Source of the DNA: BOG-908 sp964242115
Lineage (GTDB): Bacteria > Pseudomonadota > Alphaproteobacteria > Acetobacterales > Acetobacteraceae
Assembly (NCBI GenBank): GCA_964242115.1
Contig: CAXSZX010000001.1
Coordinates: 558,001 to 622,000, forward strand
Length of the DNA stretch: 64,000 nt
Direction of reading: 5' to 3'
In this document: positions 27,414-35,293 of the stretch, one piece after another
How positions within the stretch are numbered: position 1 is the stretch's first letter
How the letters are laid out: each line of letters opens with the position of its first letter
Made by a program: the position numbers and the translations under genes
The notes under the pieces: model-generated
The model's database searches: none
Told to the model about the DNA's origin: nothing
The model's input: the letters and a program-made list of their open reading frames with translations, nothing else

Positions 27414-29466
27414 CTTCCCATGTTTCCCGGCAGCCCGTGCGCGGTCAAGGCTCGCAGCATGCGCAATGGTCTTGGGTGCGCTGGTGCGGCCGGGCTTTGC
27501 GCAGCAGAGTCCGAGCCTCACGCCACAGGGGCCCACCTCGCCGCCTCCCGTATCTCCCGCGGTCTTGCCGGCGACTGCGCAGTCTACGCCTGAGCTGACC
27601 AAGCAGGACGTGGAAGCCTGGCTGGACGGCTACATGCCCTACGCGCTGGCACGCGGCGACGTCGCCGGCGCGGTGGTCGTCGTGGTCAAAGACGGCCACG
27701 TGCTCACCGAAAAGGGTTACGGCTACGCCGACGTCGCCACACACGCGCCGGTCGATTCAGAAACAACCCTGTTCCGGCCCGGATCGGTGTCGAAGCTGTT
27801 CACCTGGACGGCGGTGATGCAGATGCTTGAGGCCGGCAAGGTGAGCCTCGACCAGGACGTCAACGGCTACATCGACTTCAAGATACCGCCCTACCAGGGC
27901 CAGCCGGTGACGTTGCGCAATCTGATGACGCACACGCCAGGTTTCGAGGAGACCAACAAGGACCTCATCTTCGCCGAGCCGACGCCGGAGCCGAAGCTCG
28001 ACTCCTACCTGAAAAACCATTTGCCGGTGCGGATCTTCCCGCCAGGCAAGATCCCGGCGTACTCCAACTACGGCGCCACGCTCGCCGGCTACATCGTGCA
28101 ACGCGTCTCCGGCGAGACGTTCGACGACTACGTCGAGCACCACATCTTCGCGCCGCTCGGCATGCAGCACGCCACCTTCCGCCAGCCGCTGCCTGCGGCG
28201 GTGAAGGCGTCGATGAGCAAGGGCTACGAAAAGGCGGATGGTCCGGCCCAGGCGCAGGAGGTTGTAGGGCCCGCACCGGCCGGCAGTTCGGCCATCTCGG
28301 GCGGCGACATGGCGCACTTCATGATCGCGCATCTGCAGGACGGCGAGTACAACGGGCAGCGCATTCTGCAGACGGCGACCGCGCAGATGATGCACACTTC
28401 GGCGCTGAACAATCTGCCGCCGCTCAACAGCATGCTGCTCGGCTTCTACCAGATGAACCGCAACGGCCACCGCATCATCGGCCACGGCGGCGACACGCAG
28501 TGGTTTCACAGCGAACTCTCGCTGTTTCTCGACGACCATGTCGGACTGTTCGTCTCGATGAACAGCATCGGCGTGGACGGTGCGGCCGGCCCAATCCGCC
28601 AGGCTTTGCGCGAGTCCTTCGCCGACCGTTATTTTCCAGGGCCAGCGCCGCAGGGACAAGGACCCGGGCCTCAGGGGCAGCTCGACGCGTCAGGCGCGCG
28701 CGCCAACGGCGCCAAGGTCGCCGGCACCTACATCACCTCTCGCCGCGAGGACAGCAGCGTGTTCTCGCTGCTGTATTACCTGCTGGAAACCTCACCGGTC
28801 AGCGTGGGCGAAGACGGGCAACTGACGGTCGGCGGCGAGAAGGGCCTATCCGGCCAGCCGCAGCATTTTGACGCGATCGCCCCGCTGGTCTGGCGTGCAG
28901 CGGGCGAGAAGACGCGCCTGGCCGCCAAGCTCATAGGCGGCAACGTCGCTTTCTGGGGCGGCGACAACACGCCGTTCGAGGTGGCAACACCGGTGCCGTT
29001 CGCCAAGGATGCGGTGTGGCTGAAGCCGGCGCTGATCGCTTCCGTGGTGGCGTTGCTGCTGACCGGACTGTTCTGGCCGGTGAACGCGCTCTACCGCAGG
29101 CGTTACGGCGCACAACTGACACTGCGCGGTGCGCAGGCGGCCAGCTATCGGCTGACGCGGGTGGCCGCACTGCTCGATGCGGTGCTGATGATCGCCTGGC
29201 CGATCGTCGTCGTCGTGATGCTGCAAACGTTCGCGCTGAACGGCACGTTCGACCCGCTCCTGACCGTGCTGCACTGGGCCACTATCGTGGTTTTCCCGTT
29301 GGCAGTCCTGGTGTTTCTCTGGAACGCCTACGTGGTGTGGACGACACGGCCGGGGCTGCGCGGCGCCTTCGCGCGGTTGTGGAGCGTGGTGCTTGTGGCC
29401 TCCGGATTGGTGCTGGTGTGGACCGGCGCGATGTTCCACCTGATCGGCACTAGCCTGACGTACTGA
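27406..29466 (+). CDS. Class C beta-lactamase-fold serine hydrolase with C-terminal membrane domain
   Basis: A 686-residue protein. After a signal peptide (RLAACAMVLGALVRPGFAQ) comes a penicillin-binding-protein/class C fold: catalytic SVSK (Ser near 127, Lys near 130), LMTHTPGFE, tyrosine motif YSNYG, and GHGGDTQWF replacing the KTG box. The C-terminal 150 residues contain four membrane helices (ASVVALLLTGLFWPV, LLDAVLMIAWPIVVVVML, TIVVFPLAVLVFLWNAYVVW, VVLVASGLVLVWTGAMF). Related enzymes include D-aminopeptidases and esterases, so cleavage of D-amino-acid peptides would suit the neighbourhood. The start is a TTG inside PHE copy 17; longer ORFs only translate the repeat. The dgcN-like gene begins 42 bp after the stop. 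Confidence 0.85.
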   Translation: MLSFPCFPAARARSRLAACAMVLGALVRPGFAQQSPSLTPQGPTSPPPVSPAVLPATAQSTPELTKQDVEAWLDGYMPYALARGDVAGAVVVVVKDGHVLTEKGYGYADVATHAPVDSETTLFRPGSVSKLFTWTAVMQMLEAGKVSLDQDVNGYIDFKIPPYQGQPVTLRNLMTHTPGFEETNKDLIFAEPTPEPKLDSYLKNHLPVRIFPPGKIPAYSNYGATLAGYIVQRVSGETFDDYVEHHIFAPLGMQHATFRQPLPAAVKASMSKGYEKADGPAQAQEVVGPAPAGSSAISGGDMAHFMIAHLQDGEYNGQRILQTATAQMMHTSALNNLPPLNSMLLGFYQMNRNGHRIIGHGGDTQWFHSELSLFLDDHVGLFVSMNSIGVDGAAGPIRQALRESFADRYFPGPAPQGQGPGPQGQLDASGARANGAKVAGTYITSRREDSSVFSLLYYLLETSPVSVGEDGQLTVGGEKGLSGQPQHFDAIAPLVWRAAGEKTRLAAKLIGGNVAFWGGDNTPFEVATPVPFAKDAVWLKPALIASVVALLLTGLFWPVNALYRRRYGAQLTLRGAQAASYRLTRVAALLDAVLMIAWPIVVVVMLQTFALNGTFDPLLTVLHWATIVVFPLAVLVFLWNAYVVWTTRPGLRGAFARLWSVVLVASGLVLVWTGAMFHLIGTSLTY

Positions 29467-29508
29467 GCAGCCGCATCACTCAACTGCGATAGGAAGCCGG
29501 GCGGCCGC

Positions 29509-30558
29509 ATGACATCCCTGCAGACCATCACGCGCGCGACCGTTCCTATCCCGGGTCCTTACTTGCTGTTTCTCGGCGATACCACAGAGGCCAGCTTCGC
29601 CAAGACGGCGTTCGGGTTGCATCACTGGGCGCCGGAACGGTGTGTGGCGGAGTTTGCGTTGCCGCAAGCAACCGTCAGCACCGGCCTGCCGGCACTCTCG
29701 CCGGCGCAGGCTTACGAAGCCGGCGCGCGGGCAGTGGTGATCGGGGTGGCCAACGCCGGGGGCTACGTGCCGGCATCGTGGCTGCCGGCGCTGGTCGAAG
29801 CGCTGGAAGCGGGCCTCGACATCGTCAGCGGCATGCACACGCCGCTCGGCAGCATCGCCGAACTGCGGGACGCGGCATCACGGCTCGGTCGGAACCTGCA
29901 CGACGTGCGCGTGCCGCCGGAGAACATCCCTGTAGCCACCGGGCGCAAACGCTCCGGCATGCGGCTGCTCACCGTGGGCACGGATTGCGCGCTGGGCAAG
30001 AAATACACTGCGCTGGCGCTGGCCCGCGCGTTTGTCGTGCGCGGTGTGCCAGCGGACTTCCGCGCTACCGGACAGACTGGAATCATGATCGCCGGCGGCG
30101 GCATCCCGATGGACGCGGTCGTGTCCGACTTCGAGGCCGGAGCAGCGGAAATGCTGAGTCCGGACGCGCTGCCGGAGCATTGGGACGTGATCGAGGGGCA
30201 GGGTTCGCTTTTCCACCCGTCGTTCGCGGCCGTGTCGCTGGGCCTGTTGCACGGCAGCCAGCCGGACGTCGTCGTGGTCTGCCACCAGCCAGGCCGGACT
30301 ACCATGGCGGGGATGCCAGGCTACGACGTGCCGAGCCTGCAGGAGACAATCGAGCTGACGCTGCGTCTCGGCAGCCGCACCAACAAGGCCGTACGCTGCG
30401 GCGGCATCAGCCTCAACACCGCGCATCTCGACGCTGACGCAAGCGCGCGCGCGCTGCAGGACGCGGCACAAGCGACCGGCCTGCCCGCGGCCGACCCGAT
30501 CCGCCAAGGCCCGGCGTTCGAGTGTCTGGTGGCGAGTTGCCTGGGCGTGCCCGCGTGA
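29509..30558 (+). CDS. dgcN: DUF1611 P-loop protein, D-glutamate N-acetyltransferase DgcN-like
   Basis: A 349-residue DUF1611 protein. Residues 1-140 form a Rossmann-like domain (PYLLFLGDTTEASFAKTAFGL, ARAVVIGVANAGGYVP, GLDIVSGMHTPLG). The C-terminal part is a P-loop domain with GTDCALGKKYTALAL from about residue 157, RATGQTGIMIAGGGIPMDAVVSDF and VIEGQGSLFHPSF. By family, DgcN acetylates D-glutamate so that DgcA can racemise it to N-acetyl-L-glutamate. A DgcA-like gene lies 3.5 kb downstream in the same run, which strengthens the call. AGGAAG precedes the ATG. The TGA stop overlaps a GTG that opens a hybrid micro-ORF created by a junction duplication. Confidence 0.8.
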   Translation: MTSLQTITRATVPIPGPYLLFLGDTTEASFAKTAFGLHHWAPERCVAEFALPQATVSTGLPALSPAQAYEAGARAVVIGVANAGGYVPASWLPALVEALEAGLDIVSGMHTPLGSIAELRDAASRLGRNLHDVRVPPENIPVATGRKRSGMRLLTVGTDCALGKKYTALALARAFVVRGVPADFRATGQTGIMIAGGGIPMDAVVSDFEAGAAEMLSPDALPEHWDVIEGQGSLFHPSFAAVSLGLLHGSQPDVVVVCHQPGRTTMAGMPGYDVPSLQETIELTLRLGSRTNKAVRCGGISLNTAHLDADASARALQDAAQATGLPAADPIRQGPAFECLVASCLGVPA

Positions 30559-30694
30559 CGCGGCAGAGCATGCGGTTGCAGCGCCAGCTTCCGGCGACCG
30601 ATCCGGTCCGCCAACGCCCGGCGCTCGGCCAGGCGGTGGCGAGTTGCCTGGGCGTGCCCGCGTGACGCGGCAGAGCACCTGGTTCCAGCGCTTC
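30491..30694 (+). repeat. Tandem duplication of the dgcN/permease junction
   Basis: Two copies of about 97 bp (30491-30587 and 30598-30694) with a period of 107 bp. They include a perfect 43-bp core (30528-30570 and 30635-30677) that starts GGTGGCGAGTTGCC and ends GACGCGGCAGAGCA. Each copy contains the GTGA stop/start overlap. Confidence 0.9.
30555..30665 (+). CDS. Hybrid micro-ORF made by junction duplication (36 aa)
   Basis: Starts at the GTG overlapping the dgcN stop (GTGA) and ends at a TGA overlapping the permease GTG start (again GTGA). Its first residues (MTRQSMRLQR) copy the permease N-terminus and its end (VASCLGVPA) copies the DgcN C-terminus. So it is the product of a tandem duplication of the gene junction, not an independent gene. 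Translation is plausible by coupling; a function for the peptide is not implied. Confidence 0.5.
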   Translation: MTRQSMRLQRQLPATDPVRQRPALGQAVASCLGVPA

Positions 30695-31765
30695 GTGTTG
30701 CCGGCGCTCGCGTTCAAGGCGGTGGTGATCGGCGGCGGCTACGCCACCGGCCGCGAGCTGGCGGAGTATTTCCTGCCTAGCGGACCGCGGGGCGGACTGC
30801 TCGGCATGGCCCTGGCAACCTGCGTGTGGAGCCTGGTCTGCGTCGTCACCTTCCTCTTCGCGCGCGCCACTGGAAGTGCCGACTACAACAGCTTCTTCCG
30901 CCATCTGCTCGGACGCTTCGGCGTCAGCTTCGAGGTGGCCTACTTCCTGTTCCTGATCGTTTTGCTGGCGGTGTTCGGCGCCGCTTCCGGTGCCATCGGT
31001 GCGGCGGTGTTCGGCGCACCGCCGATCGCCGGCACGTTGCTGCTGATGGTGCTGATCGCCGTCGTCGCAGCGTACGGCAACAGCGCTGTCGAAGGCCTGT
31101 TCAAATACGTTTCGATCCTGCTGTACGCCACCTACGCGGTGTTCCTGCTGCTGTGCGTCGGCAGTTTCGGCGGTGCCATCGCGCACGCTTACACCGGCCA
31201 CCCGGATATCGGCACCGGCTGGGCGGTCGGCGGCGTCACCTATGCCGGCTACAACGTGATCGGCGCGGTCATCATCCTGCCGGTGGTACGCCACATGACC
31301 AGCGACCGCGACGCGATCATCGCCGGCCTGCTGTGCGGGCCGCTGGCGATGCTGCCGGCGGCGCTGTTCTTCGTCTGCATGGCGGCGTTCTACCCGGACA
31401 TAGCACGGGCGACGCTGCCGTCGGACGTGCTGCTGCAGCACCTGCACGCGCCGCTGTTCCGCATCGCGTTCCAGGCGATGATCTTCGCGGCGCTGCTGGA
31501 ATGCGGCACCGGCATGGTGCACGCGGTCAACGAGCGCATCGCCAAGCAGTGGCAGTACGGCGGCAAGGGCCTGCGGCTGGCGACCACGCTCGCGCTGCTG
31601 GTGGTGTCGATCTTTCTCGCGGGGCAGTTCGGGCTGGTGACGTTGATCGGCCGGTTCTACCGCGTGCTGGCCTGGGTTTTTCTGGGACTCTATGTGGTGC
31701 CGGTGCTGACGATCGGCGTTTGGCGGAGGGTATCTGATGCAAGAAAGCAAGCAGTTCTTTTTTGA
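30662..31765 (+). CDS. YkvI-like integral membrane permease
   Basis: A 367-residue polytopic membrane protein with about ten hydrophobic segments and the N-terminal motif LPALAFKAVVIGGGYATGRELAEYFLP. That motif and the overall pattern match YkvI-type proteins, which are distant relatives of amino-acid/APC-type transporters. No substrate is established for the family. Its place between a DgcN-like and a DgcA-like gene makes D-glutamate or a related amino acid a reasonable guess. The GTG at 30662 overlaps the TGA of the preceding micro-ORF. The 3' end runs into PHE copy 18, which supplies the last residues (KQAVLF) and the TGA stop, a sign that the native terminus was replaced. Confidence 0.75.
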   Translation: MTRQSTWFQRFVLPALAFKAVVIGGGYATGRELAEYFLPSGPRGGLLGMALATCVWSLVCVVTFLFARATGSADYNSFFRHLLGRFGVSFEVAYFLFLIVLLAVFGAASGAIGAAVFGAPPIAGTLLLMVLIAVVAAYGNSAVEGLFKYVSILLYATYAVFLLLCVGSFGGAIAHAYTGHPDIGTGWAVGGVTYAGYNVIGAVIILPVVRHMTSDRDAIIAGLLCGPLAMLPAALFFVCMAAFYPDIARATLPSDVLLQHLHAPLFRIAFQAMIFAALLECGTGMVHAVNERIAKQWQYGGKGLRLATTLALLVVSIFLAGQFGLVTLIGRFYRVLAWVFLGLYVVPVLTIGVWRRVSDARKQAVLF

Positions 31766-31880
31766 AAAAAAGAACCAAAAAACGTTTGCTCCCTATCGGG
31801 GATTTTTCCGGCGAGCGCGCGACAGCGAAAGCAAAAGTCTTTTGCTTCTTTTCTTCAGAAAAGAAGGCCTTGCTTTCTTC
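31742..31880 (+). repeat. PHE copy 18 (complete)
   Basis: GCAGTTC arm left, GGCCTTGC arm right, centre GGCGAGCGCGCGACAGC. The left hairpin holds the permease stop codon. The right half encodes the start and hydrophobic N-terminus of the S9 peptidase. Confidence 0.85.
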
Positions 31881-34037
31881 CTTTTGCCTGCCCTCGCCCA
31901 CGCCCAACCCGCCCACGACTTCACCCTGCAGCAGGTCCTCAGCGCCCCCTTCCCCAGCGACCTGACCGCCGCGCCGCAGGGCGGCCGCGTCGCCTGGGTG
32001 TTCAACGACCAGGGCGTGCGCAACATCTGGGTCGCCGGCAACGGCCCCGCCCACGCGATCACCAGCTACACCGGTGACGACGGCGAGGATGCCGGCGACA
32101 TCGCCTGGGCCGCGTCCGGCGACCAGCTGTTCTACACGCGCGGCGGCAACCTCGAGGGCGGCCCGCCCACCAACCCGATGAGCCTGGTGGCCGGCCCGCC
32201 ATCGCAGGCGGTGTGGACGGTGGGCCTGTCCGGCGTAGCTCCGCGCGAGGTGGGGCCGGGCCACGCGCCGGCCGCCTCGCCCAAGGGCGGCCACGTCGCC
32301 TACCTCTCCGGCGGGCAGATCTGGATGGCCGGCGTAGGCGGCGGCGCGGCAGCCCAGGCGGTGCACGACCGCGGCGAGGACAGCGCGCTCACCTGGTCGC
32401 CGGACGGCAGCAAGCTGGCGTTCGTCAGCGTGCGCACGGACCACAGCCTGGTGGGCGTCTACGACCTCGGCACGCAGCGCGTCACCTGGATGCAGCCGGG
32501 CGTGGACCAGGACCAGGCGCCGGAGTGGTCGCCGGACGGCAAGCACCTCGCGTTCGTGCGAGTGCCGGCGGGGGTGCAGGTGGATTTCCTCTCCAACCGG
32601 CAGGACACGCCGTGGTCGATCTGGGTGGCGGACCCGGCGAGCGGCCAGGGCCAGCGCGTGTGGGTGGCGGATGCGGGTGCGGGCAGCGTGTTTCACAACG
32701 TGCTGAACGGCCGCGCGCTGGTGTGGGCGCCGGGCGGCAGGCTGGTGTTCCCGTGGGAGAAGACCGGCTGGGTGCACCTCTACGCCCTGCCGGTGGCGGG
32801 CGGTGCGCCGCAGGAGCTGACCACCGGCGGCAACTACGAGGTGTTCGACATCGCGCCGTCGGCCGACGGCGCGCGCATCGCCTACTCCGCAAATGAGGGC
32901 GATGTGGACCACTGGCACCTGTGGGAGGTGTCCACCTCCGGCGGCGCCTCGCGGCAGCTCACCAGTGGCGGCGGCAACGAGGACTACCCGGTGATCACCA
33001 GCGACGGCGCCGTGGTGGCGCTGCACGGCGACGCGCGTAATCCGCTGCGCCCGGTCTCGGTGAAGGGCGGTGTCATGGCGGACCTCGCACCCGCTGCTAT
33101 CCCGGCGGACTTCCCGGTGGGCAAGCTGGTGCAGCCGCTGGCGGTGGTGTTCAGCGCGCCGGACGGCTTGCGGGTGCACGGCCAGCTGTTCCTGCCGCCG
33201 CCGGGGCGCAGCAAGCCGGGCCCGGCGGTGCTGTTCTTTCACGGCGGGCCATACCGGCAGATGCTGCTCGGCTGGCACCCGATGGGCGCCTACACCTTCA
33301 TGTACGGGCTGAACCAGTACCTCGCCAACGAGGGCTACGTGGTGCTGTCGGTGAACTACCGCGGCGGCATCGGCTACGGGCTGGACTTCCGCGAGCCGCC
33401 GGGCTTCGGCGCCGGCGGTGCCAGCGAGTTCGAGGACATCCTCGGCGGCGCCAACTACCTGCGCGGGCGGGCGGGCGTGGACCCGCACCGCATCGGCATC
33501 TGGGGCGGCAGCTACGGCGGGCTGATGACCGCGCTGGGCCTGTCGCGCGCGTCCGACCTGCTGGCGGCCGGGGTGGACTACGCCGGCGTGCACGACTGGC
33601 GAGCGCTGGAGCCGGAGCTCGCCGGCCCCAACATGCCGGCCGGCGCGCTGCAGCGTGCCTTCGACTCCTCGGCGATGGCCACCGTCGACAAGTGGCGCTC
33701 GCCGGTGCTGATCGTGCACGCGGATGACGACCGCGACGTGGCGTTCGACCAGTCCGTCGAGCTCGCCCAGGCGCTCCGCAAGCGCGGCGTGGAGGTGGAG
33801 CAGCTGGTGCTGCCCGACGAGATCCACGTGATGCAGCGCGCGCAGTCCTGGCTCGCGTTCTTCAGCGCGGCGGACGACTTCCTCGCCCGCCACCTGATGG
33901 CGGCCTCACCGGCCGCAGGCGCGTCAGCACCCGCGCGTCCCGGTGCGCCATCCGCGCCCGCGTCGCACGCCGTGCCCGCGCCCGCACCCCCTACGGCTCC
34001 ATCACCGGCTGCCGCCCCGGCGGCCCCGCCACAATGA
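31842..34037 (+). CDS. S9 family (prolyl oligopeptidase-type) peptidase
   Basis: A protein of about 731 residues. The N-terminal two thirds are a TolB/DPP-IV-like beta propeller with repeats such as LTWSPDGSKLAFVS, PEWSPDGKHLAFVR and APSADGARIAYSA. The C-terminal catalytic alpha/beta-hydrolase has VNYRGGIGYG, nucleophile GIWGGSYGGLM (Ser about 557), HADDDRDVAF (Asp) and DEIHVMQR (His), and an Ala/Pro-rich tail. It would cleave short peptides in the periplasm. The start is uncertain: an in-frame TTG at 31842 inside PHE copy 18 gives a plausible signal peptide (MLLFFRKEGLAFFLLPALAHA), and an ATG at 31737 would translate the whole repeat. The stop overlaps an ATG (ATGA). Confidence 0.85.
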   Translation: MLLFFRKEGLAFFLLPALAHAQPAHDFTLQQVLSAPFPSDLTAAPQGGRVAWVFNDQGVRNIWVAGNGPAHAITSYTGDDGEDAGDIAWAASGDQLFYTRGGNLEGGPPTNPMSLVAGPPSQAVWTVGLSGVAPREVGPGHAPAASPKGGHVAYLSGGQIWMAGVGGGAAAQAVHDRGEDSALTWSPDGSKLAFVSVRTDHSLVGVYDLGTQRVTWMQPGVDQDQAPEWSPDGKHLAFVRVPAGVQVDFLSNRQDTPWSIWVADPASGQGQRVWVADAGAGSVFHNVLNGRALVWAPGGRLVFPWEKTGWVHLYALPVAGGAPQELTTGGNYEVFDIAPSADGARIAYSANEGDVDHWHLWEVSTSGGASRQLTSGGGNEDYPVITSDGAVVALHGDARNPLRPVSVKGGVMADLAPAAIPADFPVGKLVQPLAVVFSAPDGLRVHGQLFLPPPGRSKPGPAVLFFHGGPYRQMLLGWHPMGAYTFMYGLNQYLANEGYVVLSVNYRGGIGYGLDFREPPGFGAGGASEFEDILGGANYLRGRAGVDPHRIGIWGGSYGGLMTALGLSRASDLLAAGVDYAGVHDWRALEPELAGPNMPAGALQRAFDSSAMATVDKWRSPVLIVHADDDRDVAFDQSVELAQALRKRGVEVEQLVLPDEIHVMQRAQSWLAFFSAADDFLARHLMAASPAAGASAPARPGAPSAPASHAVPAPAPPTAPSPAAAPAAPPQ

Positions 34038-34147
34038 CGCTGACGCTGGACGTGGCGGCGGAGGCCTGGCCCGGTCCGTCATCAGCCGCCCCGGAGGCCT
34101 CGCCACGATGAAGCTGACCCTGGTCGTGGCAACGGAGGACTGGCCGC
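34010..34147 (+). repeat. Tandem duplication of the S9-peptidase/dgcA junction
   Basis: Two diverged copies of about 64 bp, 34010-34073 and 34084-34147, with a period of 74 bp and roughly 80% identity. Each begins GCCGCCCCGG and contains an ATGA start/stop overlap followed by a dgcA-like N-terminus. Confidence 0.75.
34034..34111 (+). CDS. Hybrid micro-ORF made by junction duplication (25 aa)
   Basis: Starts at the ATG overlapping the S9 peptidase stop and ends at a TGA overlapping the dgcA ATG. The N-terminus MTLTLDVAAEAWP mirrors DgcA (MKLTLVVATEDWP), and the C-terminal SSAAPEASPR mirrors the Ala/Pro tail of the peptidase. It is the same architecture as the micro-ORF 3.5 kb upstream. Confidence 0.45.
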   Translation: MTLTLDVAAEAWPGPSSAAPEASPR

Positions 34148-35103
34148 TGGCCCAGCCGTTCCGCATCACCGGCCACGTTTTCACCGCGAGCCGCGTGGTG
34201 GTGGCCCGCCTGTCCGACGGCACGCATGAGGGGCGTGGCGAGGCGGCCGGCATCTACTACCAGGGCGACACGCCCGAGCGCATGGCGGCCGAGATCGAGG
34301 CGGTGCGGCCGCAGGTCGAGGCCGGGCTGGACGGCGCTGCGCTGGCCGCACTGCTGCCGCCGGGCGGGGCGCGCAACGCGCTGGACTGCGCGCTGTGGGA
34401 TTTGCGCGCCCGGCAGGCGGGGTGTCCGGCGTGGGAGCTGGCCGGGCTGCCATCCGTGCGCCCGTTGCTGACCACCTGCACGCTCAGCGCCGGCGCGCCG
34501 GACGAGATGGCGCGCGGCGCGCTGGCCTACGACAGCGCCCGCGCGATCAAGCTGAAGCTGACCGGCGACGGCGCGGACGAGGCGCGCGTGCGTGCCGTGC
34601 GTCAGGCGCGCCCCGACGTGTTCCTGGCCGTGGACGCCAACCAGGGCTTCACCCGCCAGACGCTGGACGCGCTGTGGCCGGCGCTGCTGGCGTGCCGCGT
34701 CGCATTGGTGGAGCAGCCGTTCCGCGTGGGCGAGGAGCACCTGCTGGCCGGCTACGAGCGGCCGATTCCGATCGCCGCGGACGAATCCGTGCAGGCACTG
34801 GCGGACCTGCCGGCGTTGGCCGGGCGTTTTGACGTGGTCAACATCAAGCTGGACAAGAGCGGCGGGCTGACCGAGGGGCTGCAGATGGCGCGCCGGGCAA
34901 AGGAGCTGGGTCTGCGCGTGATGGTGGGCAACATGGTGGGCACGTCGCTGGCCATGGCGCCGGCGTTTGTTCTAGGGCAGCTCTGCGATGTTGTGGACCT
35001 GGATGGGCCGTTGTTTCTGGCGGAGGATCGGCGGCCCGGGGTGCGGTACGCGGATGGGATGGTTGGGTTGCCCGAGGCGTTTTGGGGTGGGGTCACGGCG
35101 TAG
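34108..35103 (+). CDS. dgcA: Enolase-superfamily dipeptide epimerase, N-acetyl-D-glutamate racemase DgcA-like
   Basis: A 331-residue muconate-lactonizing-enzyme-type member of the enolase superfamily. Catalytic residues are visible: the KxK pair K148/K150 (AIKLKLTG), metal ligands D176 (VDANQ), E202 (VEQPF) and D225 (ADESV), and K247 (NIKLDKSGG). The family covers L-Ala-D/L-Glu epimerases and N-acetyl-glutamate racemases. Co-occurrence with a DgcN-like gene favours the DgcA assignment, feeding D-glutamate into L-glutamate metabolism; a muropeptide epimerase remains possible. The ATG has GGAGG 10 bp upstream. The stop TAG lies at the edge of PHE copy 19. Confidence 0.8.
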   Translation: MKLTLVVATEDWPLAQPFRITGHVFTASRVVVARLSDGTHEGRGEAAGIYYQGDTPERMAAEIEAVRPQVEAGLDGAALAALLPPGGARNALDCALWDLRARQAGCPAWELAGLPSVRPLLTTCTLSAGAPDEMARGALAYDSARAIKLKLTGDGADEARVRAVRQARPDVFLAVDANQGFTRQTLDALWPALLACRVALVEQPFRVGEEHLLAGYERPIPIAADESVQALADLPALAGRFDVVNIKLDKSGGLTEGLQMARRAKELGLRVMVGNMVGTSLAMAPAFVLGQLCDVVDLDGPLFLAEDRRPGVRYADGMVGLPEAFWGGVTA

Positions 35104-35235
35104 AAAGCAAGCGGTTCTTTTTGAAAGAAAGAACCAAAAAATTTTGTTCCCTTGCGCGCGCGTGGCAGAAACCTCCGCGACAGCAGAACCAAAAGTCTTT
35201 TGCTTCTTTTCTTCAGAAAAGAAGGCCTTGCCTTA
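35102..35235 (+). repeat. PHE copy 19 (complete)
   Basis: GCGGTTC arm left, GGCCTTGCC arm right, centre GGCAGAAACCTCCGCGACAGCAG. It starts within the dgcA stop codon and lies in a convergent gap. Confidence 0.85.
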
Positions 35236-35293
35236 TCTTGCCTGGTTTCGAAGGGTCAAAATCAACACGGACACTCAGACAAGACGGCCTTGC

